From Omphiscola glabra (lineage: Eukaryota; Mollusca; Gastropoda; Lymnaeidae), in assembly GCA_964017045.1 (NCBI GenBank), contig OZ024794.1, forward strand, positions 20,401,617-20,465,616: 64,000 nucleotides of DNA, written 5' to 3'. Shown piece after piece: positions 11,430 to 26,400 of the stretch (its first letter is position 1; each line of letters begins with the position of its first letter). Below the pieces are notes generated by a model, which was given only the letters and a program-made list of their open reading frames with translations, did not search any database and was not told the DNA's origin. Both the position numbers and the translations under genes were made by a program.

Positions 11430-14400
11430 AGATTTAACACAGTCACAGGATCGAGAAGATGAAGAACTGGACAGTCAGCAGATGGGCGAGGAAGAGGACT
11501 ACGAGGACGGCGTACAGTCACTCAAGTCAAGATTGAGTCAAATCAAACTGAAAATGCCGTGAGTGTTTAAGTTCTGGTCAACTGGATCTATCTCTGAGAG
11601 AACTTAAAAATAACGAAACGTATCATGTTTCCGTTTTTACTCAGGAAAGGATAAGCTAATTAAGGTTCTTGGTAAATTTGGAGAGATAGCACCGCGTCTT
11701 TTACTATGGCCGCCATCTTGGTTTACACGATCTATCCCCATGCCTAAACCTAACCTGAACCCTAAATTTATCCCTAACCTGGGTTTTGACCCTATCGGAA
11801 CCAGGGTTTTGACCCTCTCGGAACCAGGATTTTGACCCTATCGGAACCAGGGTTTTGACTCTATCGGAACCAGGGTCCTGCAATAAACACGCAAATAAAT
11901 TCACGGTGCTATCTCTCCAAATTAGCCAGGTTCCTTTATTGAATTGATCAACATAAATGGAAACATGTTTTTTTAACATTGGATATTATCATTTTTTTAA
12001 CATTGGAAATTATCATTTTTAGCATATTATATCAAACAGAGTTTTTTTTTCTTTTTTTTTTTTTTTAGATTCAAACTTTTAATGAGTTGGCGACTTTTGA
12101 AATAAATATATTTAAGCAGTCTCGATTGTTGTTTAGAAAAAAATCAGTATGTCATTTTATGTATAATTTAATTAATTAAATAATAATTATGGTGATATTT
12201 TTGAAAAATTAAAACTAGCCACACAATAGAATGAGCAAAAGTGTCGACCATTCAAAAGATTTTTTATACAAAACGATCTGTAGCAGAGACGAAGGGAGCT
12301 TCAGTTGTTCCCAGTCAGCAGCCGGCGGTCTCAAGGGAATTCCACAATAGTCGATTCCATCACCGGATACTTCTGTGAGAGTTTACGTCAGGAACTTTAC
12401 CCCAGGGGTTTGTGGCCAAAAGGCTTGCAGTCAGTAGACACAACCCAAGTTAAATGAGTCCCGTCTCTATGAGAGTTAAACGAGTCCCCTCTACTACCAA
12501 AGTTATATGAGTCCCGTCTATATCAGAGTTAGATGAGTCTAGTCTCTATTAGAGTTAGATGAGTCCCGTCTCTATCACAGTTAGATTAGTCCCGTCTCTA
12601 TGAGTTAGATGAGTCCCGTCTCTATCAGCGTTAGATGAGTCCCGTCTCTATCAGAGCTAGTTCAGTCCCGTCTCTATCAGACTTAGTTTTGTCCCGTCTT
12701 TATCAGAGTTAGATGAGTCCCGTCTCTATCAGTTAGATGAGTCCCGTCTCTATCAGAGTTAGATGAGTCCCGTCTCTATCAGTTAGATGAGTCCCGTCTC
12801 TATCAGAGTTAGATGAGTCCCGTCTCTATAAGTTAGATGAGTCCCGTCTCTATCAGAGTTAGATGAGTCCCGTCTCTATCAGAGTTAGATGAGTCCCGTC
12901 TCTATCAGAGTTAGATGAGTCCCGTCTCTATCAGAGTTCGATGAGTCCCGTCTCTATCAGAGTTAGATGAGTCCCGCCTCTATCAGAGTTAGATGAGTCC
13001 CGTCTCTATCAGTTAGATGAGTCCCGTCACTATCAGAGTTCGATGTGTCCCGTCTACCCGAGGTTAATGAGTCCTGGTCCCGTCTACCAGAGGTAGATGA
13101 GTCCCGTCAACCCGATCTCTTGGTAATGCGGAGTTATAAACACCATTTAACAAAAATGACGTATGCCCTGGTGTCAACACACTTGACCACACACCCCTCC
13201 CATTCACCCATGACAACATAGCACCCTTATTAGCTTTGCCTCTTACCACAATGTGTTGTGGCTATCACTTAAATATTATAATATTATAAGGTAACATTGC
13301 ATGGACTGAATAGTAATTAACGTGTATCTTAATGTAATGCGCATAAACTCGTGTCCCATTTATCTAAGGCAGCGGTTCTCAACCTGGTCGCCTAAGACCA
13401 TCGGAAAACACATATACTCCACAGTTATGGTGTAGCAACGAAAATAATTTTGTGGTTGGGGGTCGCCACAACACGAAGAACTGTATTAAAGGGTCGTGGC
13501 ATTCGGTAGGTTGAGGACCACTGATCTACGGGAATCAAGCAACTCACAAGCACATGCATTTGAATAGCCAATCTACATTCTAAGCATAAATATGAACATT
13601 TGTTTGTCCATGGACAGGTCCCCGAAACTAGAGGCGTTTGACCCGGCCACTTTCCCCCCTTCTTACAAAGACAACGAGCCGAAAGAGTTGAAGGCCATTC
13701 AGTACTGTAAAAACTTTCTCAAACAGTACAATCACTTGTGTACCACTCGGCGCACCCTCTTCATGAAACCTCTCAATGAATTCGGTGTAAAGGTGAGCTT
13801 AATAGGAACTTAGTAAAACAAAGTAAGGTTAAACCTGAAAAAAAGGAACGCAACAAAACAACGAATGCGTCAGCAGGAAGCCTTCGTCAGTGAACAAACA
13901 GAAAAAACAGAATAGCCCTTAGCTGAGAAGTAGTATCCAGGAGGGCAGCAAATGAAGTGTGCTTAGTAGTGCGATTGATCCTTGCAGTTTTACTTTAAGA
14001 ACACACACTCTTCTTTTGAAATTCCAACTAAAAAGCACAAGATACGACAATGCTTATTTGTTGGATATGTTTGCTTAATTCAACTAGATGAATTATCCAG
14101 CGGCAAGGGAATGGCTTCAATGTTTTCTAGTATCTCTATTATTGCATTAAAATGAGCTGTATTTCAAGTGTAACATGGGCTTCGTGGCGAGTTATTCAAA
14201 ATTCATTCAAAGCTCCAAGCTTGTCCGAATAAGAGAAGGTTTGGGTAAAAAATGAAGATCTACAACTGCTTATAATACAAAAGATATGATTTTAAGAATC
14301 TACACTGGATAAAAAATCCCAGAATCGTAAAAAACAAAACAAAAAGTGGGGAGGGGGGGCTCTATTTTAACTCATGAGTTTTGCTAAAGAAGAAAATTTT

Positions 14401-17400
14401 CTACCGTTATTTTTTCAACGTCTGTTTTATGTATTGTCAAAATTGTTTTGGGGGAAAGTGGTTTAGCCTTTTGATAGGGGTCGCAAGACATAAGGCTCTA
14501 AGGATGTATTTATGGAACCGAGGCGGCTCTACGTATTAATATGTTCTGAACATCACATGAACCATACGGAATGGAATGGGCTCAACCAAGTATAACATAT
14601 TTTGAAGATTTTAAAAAATTGCATCAAATTCTCAATTAAGATATTAGTTACTTAAATATGTTCGAGTTATTGATCATACGCATTTTGTTCTGTATAAACT
14701 TTGCGGCATTCCAGTTGAGTAAAAACTTACCTGCTGTATACATTTCATCTAAGTATGAACGTTGATCGTGGAAAGGGCTAGAGGCTTTACCAATGAGAAT
14801 GTAAACAAAGATCTTGACATGCGCAGAATGTTAAACACCTATATCAATCATTGTCACCCTAATCATTTCTGATAATCCAACAGAAATTGGGATTTTTAAA
14901 ACGTTTTTTTTTAAAAAGAAATTGCGTTGATGAACTGCAAAATGAAAGGAAGTCGGTTAAGAATTTGTATAGAATGGCTGAAAAGATCATGGTAGACTGT
15001 TCGAAAAAGATCTTTAAGAAAGTTTTTTCATATTCAAAACAAAAAAGGTTAAAGTAATATATCTTTTGTTATCCCTCACTACATAAATCTTATACGTGAT
15101 CAAACACTGTTGGTTGGGATGGGTGAGTTCAAACACTGTTGGTTGGGATGGGTGAGATCAAACACTGTTGGTTGGGATGGGTGAGATCAAACACTGTTGG
15201 TTGGGATGGGTGAGATCAAACACTGTTGGTTGGGATGGGTGAGTTCAAACACTGTTGGTTGGGATGGGTGAGTTCAAACACTGTTGGTTGAGATGGGTGA
15301 GTTCAAACACTGTTGGTTGAGATGGGTGAGTTCAAACACTGTTGGCTGGGATGGGTGAGAAAGAGAAGCACTGAAACGCTATTGGTGCTCTACGTTAGAT
15401 CTAACTCAATATTAAATAGATCCAATCAACACGGGAGGAAAACTTAAGTTGAAATAAAAAGTTTATAATTGTTGGTTGACAGTTAATTTAAGTTTTACTT
15501 TTTACACTTTCATTCTTCACTTCTACTAGCAAAAAATTGTAATGGTTAATCCGGGTTTTGGCATGAGAAGCTTTCACTTGGTGTGTATGTTACTAAAAGA
15601 TCGAATGTTACAGCGTGTGAAACCTCGGATCTGTATGTTACTAAAAGATCGAATGTTACAGCGTGTGAGACCTCTGATCTGTATGTTACTAAAAGATCGA
15701 ATGCTGCAACGTGTGAGACCTCTGATCTGTATGTTACTAAAAGATCGAATGCTACAACGTGTGAGACCTCTGATCTGTATGTTACTAAAAGATCGAATGC
15801 TGCAACGTGTGAGACCTCTGATCTGTATGTTACTAAAAGATCGAATGTTACAGCGTGTGAAACCTCTCATCTGCCACTCCCACAGAAAGTCGTTTGTACC
15901 ACCATCGTGCCGACCCAACTTCCGTACGCAGACTTACTGGATTGGCCAGGCATTGCAGAGTTTTTGGCCGGATACCTCAGCTATGATAGACTCATTCCGG
16001 CATATGAACTGGTCAGTCACTCAATGTTATGTTTAAATTTATATTTTAGTTATAAAAGCTAGTGTGTCGGGATTGTTCTGTATGTTTCTAGCATTTTGGC
16101 TGAGCATGAGGGTCATAAAAAAAGAACAAATATATGCATTTTGTATGTGGACTGTTAGGTCATGCTTTGTTAATCTGTAAATCGGTTGTTGATTTGGCCT
16201 TTTGTGTTATGTGTGTAGGCTTTTCATATTAGTTGTACTACATAGTTTTTGTGTGTAGGTGCAATATAAAAAGCATTTACTTAACGCGTATCCAAAATGT
16301 CTCTACCCCAGCCGAAGACGTTATTGGCACCACAGACCATTCTGGAAAGACTGCACGGCCATTGCTTCGAGTACAGCACGGTTCTGTGTAGCATGCTGAT
16401 TGGCGCCGGATATGACGCGTATGTTGTCAGTGGCTACGCTACCCGAGAAGTGTGCGACTGTGACCTGTCGTACAACATTTGCCCATTTGTTGAGCAGGAC
16501 CAAGTTGTAAGGCTAACTTCAACATTACATTACAGGGCCCCGTGGGGGGGGGGGGAGAGGGAGAGAGAGCGACACCGACTGTCGGCACGGACCATTAGCA
16601 CATACCGTGCGCATAGATCAGTAGCACCTTCCGTGGGCATGGGCCAGTAGCACCTTCCGTGGGCATGGGCCAGTAGCACCGACCGTGGGTATGGGCCAGT
16701 AGCACCAACCGTGGGCATGGGCCAGTAGCACCGACCGTGGGCATGGGCCAGTAGCACCGACCGTAGGCATGGGCCAGTAGCACCGACCGTGGGCATGGGC
16801 CAGTAGCACCGACCGTGGGCATGGGCCAGTAGCACCGACCGTGGGCATGGGCCAGTAGCACCGACCGTGGGCATGGGCCAGTAGCACCTTCCGTGGGCAT
16901 GGGCCAGTAGCACCAACCGTGGGCATGGGCCAGTAGCACCGACTGTGGGCATGGGCCAGTAGCACCGACAGTGGGCATGGGCCAGTAGCACCGACCGTGG
17001 GCATGGGCCAGTAGCCCCGACCGTGGACATGGGCCAGTAGCACCGACCGTGGGCATGGGCCAGTAGCACCGACCGTGGGCATGGGCCAGTAGCACCGACC
17101 GTGGACATGGGCCAGTAGCACCGACCGTGGGCATGGGCCAGTAGCACCGACCGTGGACATGGGCCAGTAGCACTGACCGTGGGCATGGGCCAGTAGCACC
17201 AACCGTGGACATGGGCCATTAGCACCAACCGTGGACATGGGCCAGTAGCACCGACCGTGGGCATGGGCCAGTAGCACCGACCGTGGGCATGGGCCAGTAG
17301 CACCGACCGTGGGCATGGGCCAGTAGCCCGACCGTGGGCATGGGCCAGTAGCACCGACCGTGGGCATCGGCCAGTAGCACCGACAGTGGGCATGGGCCAG

Positions 17401-20400
17401 TAGCACCGACCGTGGGCATGGGCTGTGGTCCTGAGGCACATGGGGACTAAAGTCGTGCTAGGATATAGGATTTGATAACTAGATTTGAAGTCGAGATGTA
17501 AACCTGTGAGTCTAAAAATGTATACAGTCGCCACTTCGCCCCTCGCCACTTCGTTCTTCGACTTTCGCGGCTACTTTCTATCGCGTTTTCCCCCCTCAAA
17601 TATAACACCTATTCATTAAAAAGTTGATCGAGATAGTGAAAATGATACAGCGCACGCTCGGTTGTCCGAGTCAATTATACACCCCTGTATTACAATTAAA
17701 ATTAAAATTGCTCTTCGCATGGACTGTAGACCTATGTATTCGAGCACCCTCAGAGGGTCTTATAATGTTAAAAATCGTATTAAGAGGCTCGTGAACAGGT
17801 GTTCTGTGCTCTAACTACGAAAATATTCCGTTTATAAATAAAGAATCCTACTTCACGTAAATTCCCTTATCGCGGTACAGTCTGGAACCGATTGACCGCG
17901 ATAAATGAGGAACGGATGTATTAGTAAACTATGATCACCAAAAAAGTCTGCGGGTCACCGAATCGACCCCATGTTTAAAAACAATTGAGGACCCCTACCT
18001 TAAAGATCACGAGTCGTTTCGAAATGTATTTACAAAGATAATCAGACAATTAAATTTTTTTTAATTGACCCCCACAAACTCATTCAATTCAGGTTTACAC
18101 TGCAACAATCACCAAAACAATCACTCGCTATTCGTCACGGTCCAATCGAACGTTTACAAGTGAATATGAGCTAAGGATGGCCACCAAAGCCGAGGCTGCC
18201 AGGCGAGTAGAGGAACAAGCAAAGAAAGATGCGGCGAATCGAGCTAAACAGGTGAGTCGGCGAGAATAACTTCCCTTGGTAGAGATAAAAATTTGGTGAT
18301 GTTCGTTGGAGGTGGTGTTATTAGAAGTTGTGATGACATTGGGTGGAGGTGGGGTTAATAGAAGTTGTGATGACAAATGGTGGAGGTGGTGAGGCTTGGT
18401 GGAGGTGGTGTAATTAGAATTTGTGGTGAGGTTTGGTCTAGGTAGTGCTATTAAGGGGGATGTAGGAGTAAGCTAGCGAAAGAAATCTATAAATTCGTCT
18501 TACCACTGCAGCATAAACTTTTACGCCATTGTACCAGACCGTCATTGTACCTAACAGTCATTGTACCTGACCGTCATTGTACCTGACCGTAATTTTACCT
18601 GACCGTCATTGTATCGAACCGTCATTGTACCTGACCGTCATTGTACTTAACCGTCATTGTACCTGACCGTCATTGTATCGAACCGTCATTGTACCTGACC
18701 GTCATTGTACTTAACCGTCATTGTACCTGACCGTCATTGTACCTGATCGTCATTGTACCTGATCGTCATTGTACCTAACCGCCATTGTACCTGACCGCCA
18801 TTGTACCTGATCGTCATTGTACCTGACCGTCATTGTACCTGACCGCCATTGTACCTGATCGCCATTGTACCTAACCGCTTCAAATAATCTAAATGTGATA
18901 TAGAGTAAGGGGCAGTTTATCCTTCAAATAATCTAAATGTGACATAGAGTAAGGGGCAGTTAATCCTTCAAATAATCTAAATGTGACATAGAGTAAGGGG
19001 CAGTTAATCCTTCAAATAATCTAAATGTGACATAGAGTAAGGGGCAGTTAATCCTTCAAATAATCTAAATGTGACATAGAGTAAGGGGCAGTTAATCCTT
19101 CAAATGATAACTATACTTTTCTTCTTCTTTTTTTTCATTGCAATCGTTTATTCTTCTGGTCTAGGTGGCCATTCCACAAATAACGTTTTCTTTTTTTTTA
19201 CCATAGTTCACATATGTCCTCAGTTACAAGAAGCGCCTCCACCCGACCCACTGGAAGGTCGGCGAATACACTCCTGGGTTTTAGTGCTGAAGGGTCACCG
19301 CGACGTTGACAAGACGTTTTTCATTGAGCCTACCACTGGTATCGCCCATCCAACTGACTGGGACCAATACCTGCAAATCGAATCCATTTGGAACCATCTC
19401 AACTACTATGTCAACATGGATTTCGACGAAGGAGTCGCTGTGAGTGTATTCTGTCAAGATGACCCCCCCCCCCCCGAAAATGCGATTTCTCTTTTCTCTC
19501 CCCCCCCCCCCCCCGACTTTTTTTTTTCACCATTTCCTTAAGAATTATTTAGCACCTGGGACAGACAAGGCTGGACGTGAAAAAAGAAGCCCAGCTCCCA
19601 GCAATACTACAACATGAAGGAGCAAATGTCTTGCTGTTAGCCACGAGTTACAGCAGGTTCTGGAGACCATTTACAATAGCCTCCCTTCCCTGTCTCACTG
19701 ATTCATGCATGAGGTGATAAAACACACAATATTCTATTGTTTTACTTACGTCAACAACCCAGTCTTTGTTATAAAAGGTTCACTTTGCTTAATATAAAAA
19801 TTTAACCACAACAAAAAAATAGTTGTAATAAAGTATTAATATTACCGGACTTACACTTATCTTCCACCGAAATTTTCTAGAGACGGTGTTATTAAGATGA
19901 CCTCAAGTCTCCCCATCATAAATTAGGATGACTTCAAGTCTCCCCATAATTAATTAGGATGACTTCAAGTCTCCCCAGCATTATTTAGGATGAGCTCAAG
20001 TCTCACCAGCATTAATTAGGATGAGCTCAAGTCTTACCAGCAATAAATAGGATGAGCTCAAGTCTCCCCAGCATTAATTAGGATGAGCTCAAGTCTTACC
20101 AGCATTAATTAGGATGAGCTCAAGTCTCACCAGCATTAATTAGGATGAGCTCAAGTCTCACCAGCATTAATTAGGATGAGCTCAAGTCTCCCCAGCATTA
20201 ATTAGGATGAGCTCAAGTCTCCCCAGCATTAATTAGGATGAGCTCAAGTCTCACCTGCATTAATTAGGATGAGCTCAAGTCTTACCAGCAATAAATAGGA
20301 TGAGCTCAAGTCTCACCAGCATTAATTAGAATGAGCTTAAGTCTCGCCAGCATTAATTAGGTTGAGCTCAAATCTCGCCAGCATTAATTAGGATGACCTC

Positions 20401-23400
20401 AAGGCTCCCCAACATTAATAAAGATTACCTCAAGGCATCCCGGCATCATTTCAACAAATCCACCACAAATGTCTTTATATATTTGATGTTTGCTCTTTTT
20501 ATGTTAATTGCTCGTTTTCTGGCTGGAATTTATCGTCTGTTGTACAACTTTAGGATCTTTCTTACGAAATTGGAGATAGTCGTCACTGGGAATATTTGTT
20601 CCCTGGCCAGGACCTTCACGTTAGGCTCTCGTTAGAGGAGAGGGCGGAACGGTGGAATCAAGTTGCACTGCAGGTAGTCCATTGTGACATTACATTGAGG
20701 AATTAGCAATACATTTAAGTCTACAGTGACTTTTACTAATGGCATTATCAACAAGTATAGAATATCGGGACATAACCTTATGGAATTATCAATAAATATA
20801 GAATATCGGGACATAGCCTTAAGGAATTATCAATTAATATAGAATATGGGGACATAACCTTAAGGCTTAAGGAATTATCAATAAATATCGAATCTTGGGA
20901 CATTACCTCGAGGAATTAAATTAAATTCATATAGCCTATCGTGACATGAACTAAAGAAATTAACGATAAATATAAGTATATTAGTATATTGAGATAGAAG
21001 TAGGGCTCTATTTTGGGGTATGAACTCAGGCCATAGCTTACCTTGGACGATTTCATTCAATTTTACACACTGGTCTGCTGCCTCCTTACCTCCTTCTCAG
21101 TGTCCTATAGGACCTCCCAAACACTGGTCTGCTGCATCTTCAGCTGCCTTTCAGTGTTCTAAACGACCTCCCAAAGTATAACTCGGTTTTTGTTAGCTTT
21201 AGTTAATGAAGAGTCAATGTTTCTGTGATTTTCTTTTAAGGGAGATCAGTATACGGACGAGACGTTCTTTGACGTTCCAGTTTCCTGGTGCATTCCCCTG
21301 AAAATTACTCGAGACGGTGCGTACGTCACGAATGACGGATTCTCGTTTGTTTTTTTAATGTGAAAATCCACCTTTTTTTTAAATGCAGCTAATTTATTGA
21401 ATAATTTATAATTTAATCTCTGCTAAAATGCAGCGTGTAGTGAGCTATTTTAACAATTAACATATTATATGTTTTTGTTGGAATTTCAAATAATGAATAT
21501 ATTATCGCACAACATATTTTAAAATTGTTAAATGAAACGAAGACACAGGCCACGCAACTGAACTAGGTAAATCTGAACGAAAAATTCCTGAGAAAACTAT
21601 ACGGACCTACATTGTCTAATCTAGGGGGGTGCTAAGTGGTGTGACCACCATGGAGCACCTATGTGGTAGGCCCCCTATATAACATATTATAAATGAGTTT
21701 GTGTATTTTAGGGAGGGACACTCTTTTGGGATTCCCCCCCCCCCCGCATGCCATAAAGTCACAATGGGGGGGGGGGCATGCATGTGAATAATGGTGTAGG
21801 TAGAACACGCACAAATCAAATAAAATATCAGCAAAAATGGCGGCAATTTAAAAAAGAATATTGCACTAGACGGGACAGATCGAGAGGATTCCAAATTACA
21901 AAGGCGTAAAAAGGGATAAACAGATAGTAACCGAGGGGAAGACGGCTTAAAGGGGGGGGGGGGGTGTGGAACAATCCCGGAGGGGTGCCTAAAAAAAACT
22001 TCAAATATTTGTGCTGTTACGTTGAACTTTTCGCTAACACCGAGATTTCAGGATTCCAATTTTTATTTTAAAGAAGTCCATTGACATGGGATAAAGAAGT
22101 CCATTGAGATGGGATAAAGAAGTCCATTGAGATGGGATAAAGAAGTCCATTGACATAGGATATAGAATTCCATTGATATGGGATAAACAAGTCCATTGCC
22201 ATGGGATAAAAAAGTCCATTGACATGGGATATGGGATGAAGGACACCTCCCAATCTATTTATATAAGAACCATGTTACTTATTATTATAAATACCAAATT
22301 GAACTAACTAAAAGAACTGACTAAAAGAACTGACTAAAAGAACTGACTAAAAGAACCGTCCTAACATTGTCCCCAGACTTTGACCGGAAGTACCCGACTG
22401 GGAAGAGGGCAAGACGTTACAAATATGTCGTCGTAGAAGATTTCTGTCGTTACTTAAACCCTGATGGAATGGTCAGGAAGATTTATGTCTACAAGGATCT
22501 GCTCTGTGAGTTTCTTCCTCCATTTTTGGACACTGAGATTTTTATACTTGATTCATTTGTGGACACTAAGTTGTGGTTAAAATGACTTCATTGACTTGTG
22601 GACATTAAGATGTGGTTACAATGACTTCATTATCTTGTGGACACTAAGATGTGATTTCATTAACTTGTGGACACTAACATGTGATTAAAATGACTTCATT
22701 AACTTGTGGACACTAAGATGTGGTTAAAATGACTTCATTAACTTGTGGACACTAAGATGTGGTTAACATGACTTCATTAACTTGTGGAAACTAAGATGTG
22801 ATTAAAATGACTTCATTAACTTGTGGACACTAAGATGTGGTTAAAATGATTTCATTAACTTGTGGACTCTAAGATGTGATTAAAATGACTTCATTAACAT
22901 ATGGACACTAAGATGTGATTTAATTAACTTGTGGACACTAAGATGTGATTAAATGACTTCATTAACTTGTGGATACTGTGATGTGGTTAAAATGACTTCA
23001 TTAACTTGTGGACACTAAGATGTGATTAAAATGACTTCATTGACTTGTGGACAATAAGATGTGGTTAAAATGGCTTCATTAACTTGTGGACACTAATATT
23101 TGGTTAAAATTACTTCATTAATTTGTTGACACTGAGATTTGGTTAAAATGACTTCATTAATTTGTGGACACTGAGATTTGGTTAAAATGACTTCATTAAT
23201 TTGTTGACACTGAGATTTGGTTAAAATGACTTCATTAATTTGTGGACACTGAGATTTGGTTAAAATGACTTCATTAATTTGTGGAGACTAAGATGTGATT
23301 AAAATGACTTCATTAACTTGTGAATACTAAGATGTTGTTAAAATGACTTCATTAATTTGTGGAGACTAAGACTTGGTTAAAATGACTTCATTAATTGTGG

Positions 23401-26400
23401 AGACTAAGATTTGGTTAAAATGACTTCATTAATTTGTGGAGACTAATACTTGGTTAAAATGACTTCATTAATTTGTGGAGACTTAGACTTGTTTAAAATG
23501 ACCTCATTAATTTGTGGAGACTAAGACTTGGTTAAAATGACTTCATTAATTTGTGGAGACTTAGACTTTGTTAAAATGACCTCATTAATTTGTGGAGACT
23601 AAGACTTGGTTAAAATGACTTCATTAATTTATGTACGCAGAGTTACGGTTAAAAAAGCTTCATCGGTAATACAGCAGTAGCGTCACGAAAACTCAAATCA
23701 CATCCAAAGGCATAACGTCTTCTACTTCCCATCATACCAAATGTATCAAGCTATTATTAACTTCCAGGACATCCCACAGTTGCAATCACCTCTTATAACA
23801 TGAGTTCCATTTAAGTCAAATCCACGTACATAACCGATATTAATATCACATCAGCTGATTGGCATGATGCCACATGTGTCATCTGAATTATTATCCACAA
23901 TGACATCAATCATGTCTCCATACATCATCTCCATTACCTATCATTAAATGAAAAGAGTCAACACCTTTAGACAATGCACCAGGCGTCACAAAGTTCGTCC
24001 TCTGAACAGGTGAGGACCTCCACTACACACTACGTTACTATTCTGACCGCTCCGATCACTTGCAGAGTCGCTTCCTGCATCACGAGACGGGCAAAGTAGT
24101 GGAAACATTTGACAATGGACGTGATGATTTCCTCAGAGGTGTGTCCTTCCTGAACCATGTGGGGGGAAAAGGGGGACGGGGGGCACTCACACAGAGCGAA
24201 GCCTGAAATTGTCATCCGACCTTATCACACATCGACTTTGTCACACATCGTCTTTGTCACACATCGTCTTTGTCACACATCGTCTTTGTCACACATCGTC
24301 TTTGTCACACAACGTCTCTGTGAAGTACATGGAGTTTTATCGTTGAATTCACTGTTAAGGTCCAATCTAAAGACGATTTTGGCGCCCCTTTGACGTTGGC
24401 ACCCGACGCGAATGCCCCCTTTCCATCATTTCACTTTGCTCTGTTCCTTTCTATCGGTTGTCTTTGGTTGTTAATACGTCTTCTCCCTAATATTAACATT
24501 AAAATTTATATTAGTGTTGTTTCTGCCCAATGATTCATACAGAACGTTAAGTATTTTTACTCCTGATCAAAATCGTTCCACTCTTCATTCTCGGATCATC
24601 GAGAAGGGAAAATGCATCTTGCATTTTTAAAATTAATGCCGTTAATACACTAAAGTGTTTTTGTTTGTTTGGTTGTTTTTTTTTAAACTTTCTCCTTTTC
24701 CGCCTTGCATTAAGAACACCACTACTTGGCATCTTCCCCCGGGCCAGAGAGTAAACGAGTCATGATTTTTGAGGAGGGTAAGAGGACAGACGAGCTGTAT
24801 AAGCGTGAGGAGGATGAGATGACCCTTTGGAACCACTTCAAGAACAGATCAGACCGTAAAATTTACAAGGAAGTCAAGTTCGGACCTGAAGGGAAAGTGC
24901 TGGAGAGCCCTAAAATACTTTTACCGGATGCCAGACCTATTGAGGTAACTGACATACTTTTTATCATGAGGAACGGGTAATGTAAGGGAAGTGGGCTGCT
25001 AAGGAGAGAAAGAGAGATAGAAAGAGAGAGAGAAGAGAGAGAGAGAGAGAGGGTGGAGAAAAACTGGGAGCTAGAAACGCAGTGAGATGGAGAGAGAAAT
25101 AGGCTCATGCCGGTGAATGTGACTGAAATATGGCGGAAATGGGACAAGACGCAAACATTAAAGAAATAATAACAGGACGCTAAATAGACTAGTCTATAAC
25201 GAAACAACACAATGTCAGCTTCCTACGGATATAGCAGCAGTTCAGAATTGAGGAAAAAGGGGGGGGGGGTGGCAAGTTCAATGATATTGGAGAGTCTTTT
25301 AGATGCGAGCAAGCAAATTTAATGAAACAAGAAGCGTGTGCTGAAAGGGGAAGATAAACAGACACTAACAGAAGTACCCAGGTGCAGTCTTGGCATTTCA
25401 AATTAAATCAATTGAGATGAGGTGAAACCTAATCAACATTTTGTTTGAAACAGAAAAGCATTATTTAACAAACACATATTTTATATAACAAGAACTAGTG
25501 AATTCAATTAATTAAAATAGCGATTAGACGTATTATTATTATTAAGGTGGTTTTATATAGCGCAGTACCCCAGCCTAGGGTTAGGCTCACTGATACCCCA
25601 GCCTAGGGCTAGGCTCACTGCTACCCCAGCCTAGGGCTAGGCTCACTGCTACCCCAGCCTAGGGCTAGGCTCACTGCTACCCCAGCCTAGGGCTAGGCTC
25701 ACTGATACCCCAGCCTAGGGCTAGGCTCACTGTTACCCCAGCCTAGGGCTAGGCTCACTGCGTTTCACATAAAAATTAGCAATTACAAAAACAAATATAT
25801 TTAAAAAAAACAATTGGTGAAAAGCTTGACATCACCCATCCAAGTATTATCTACCTCTATCTAGCCATGGACAGCACCCAGCAGCATCGAACGTTGTTTA
25901 TCAGTAAGAGGTGTTGAGAATCAGTCAGTATAGTACAGTTTGAAGAGTTGGGTCTTGAGGGCAGTTTTGAAGGCTGGGATGGTCATTATATTGCGGATAT
26001 GTAATGGGAGAGAATTCATTGTTTTGGGGCACAGAAAGAAATATCGTTCACAGTATGTTTTAGTGCCTGTTCTGGGAACAGAAAGAATAAGCGTTTCTGT
26101 GGAGGAACGAAGCTTTCAATGGGGTGAATAGGCAGAAATAAGTTCTGTAAGGTAGGAATGTCGGGAACCAGAGAAATATTTGTGACAGAGCACAGGCAGC
26201 TTGTAATCAATGTGTGCCTGTAAAGGGAGGCAATGGAGTGAGTGAAGTAGTGAAGGGACATATCTAGGTTGAAAGTTATTAGCTGAAATGTGTATAATTC
26301 TTACATATTATATATGTATTCATATATATTGTACCAGTATATCATCGAAAAGTTTACAAGAAACCCAGATGTACCAGCCAATGATGACATCGCCAAGGTC

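Noticed and set aside
12441..13110. CRISPR-like array
   Set aside because: Direct tandem copies with no unique spacers, in a eukaryotic intron; the same applies to every other array in this window.
16530..17549. Minus-strand open frame of 339 codons (Pro/His/Cys repeat)
   Set aside because: It is translated 26-bp minisatellite inside DRC7 intron 5; other frames are equally open and the unit is not a multiple of 3.
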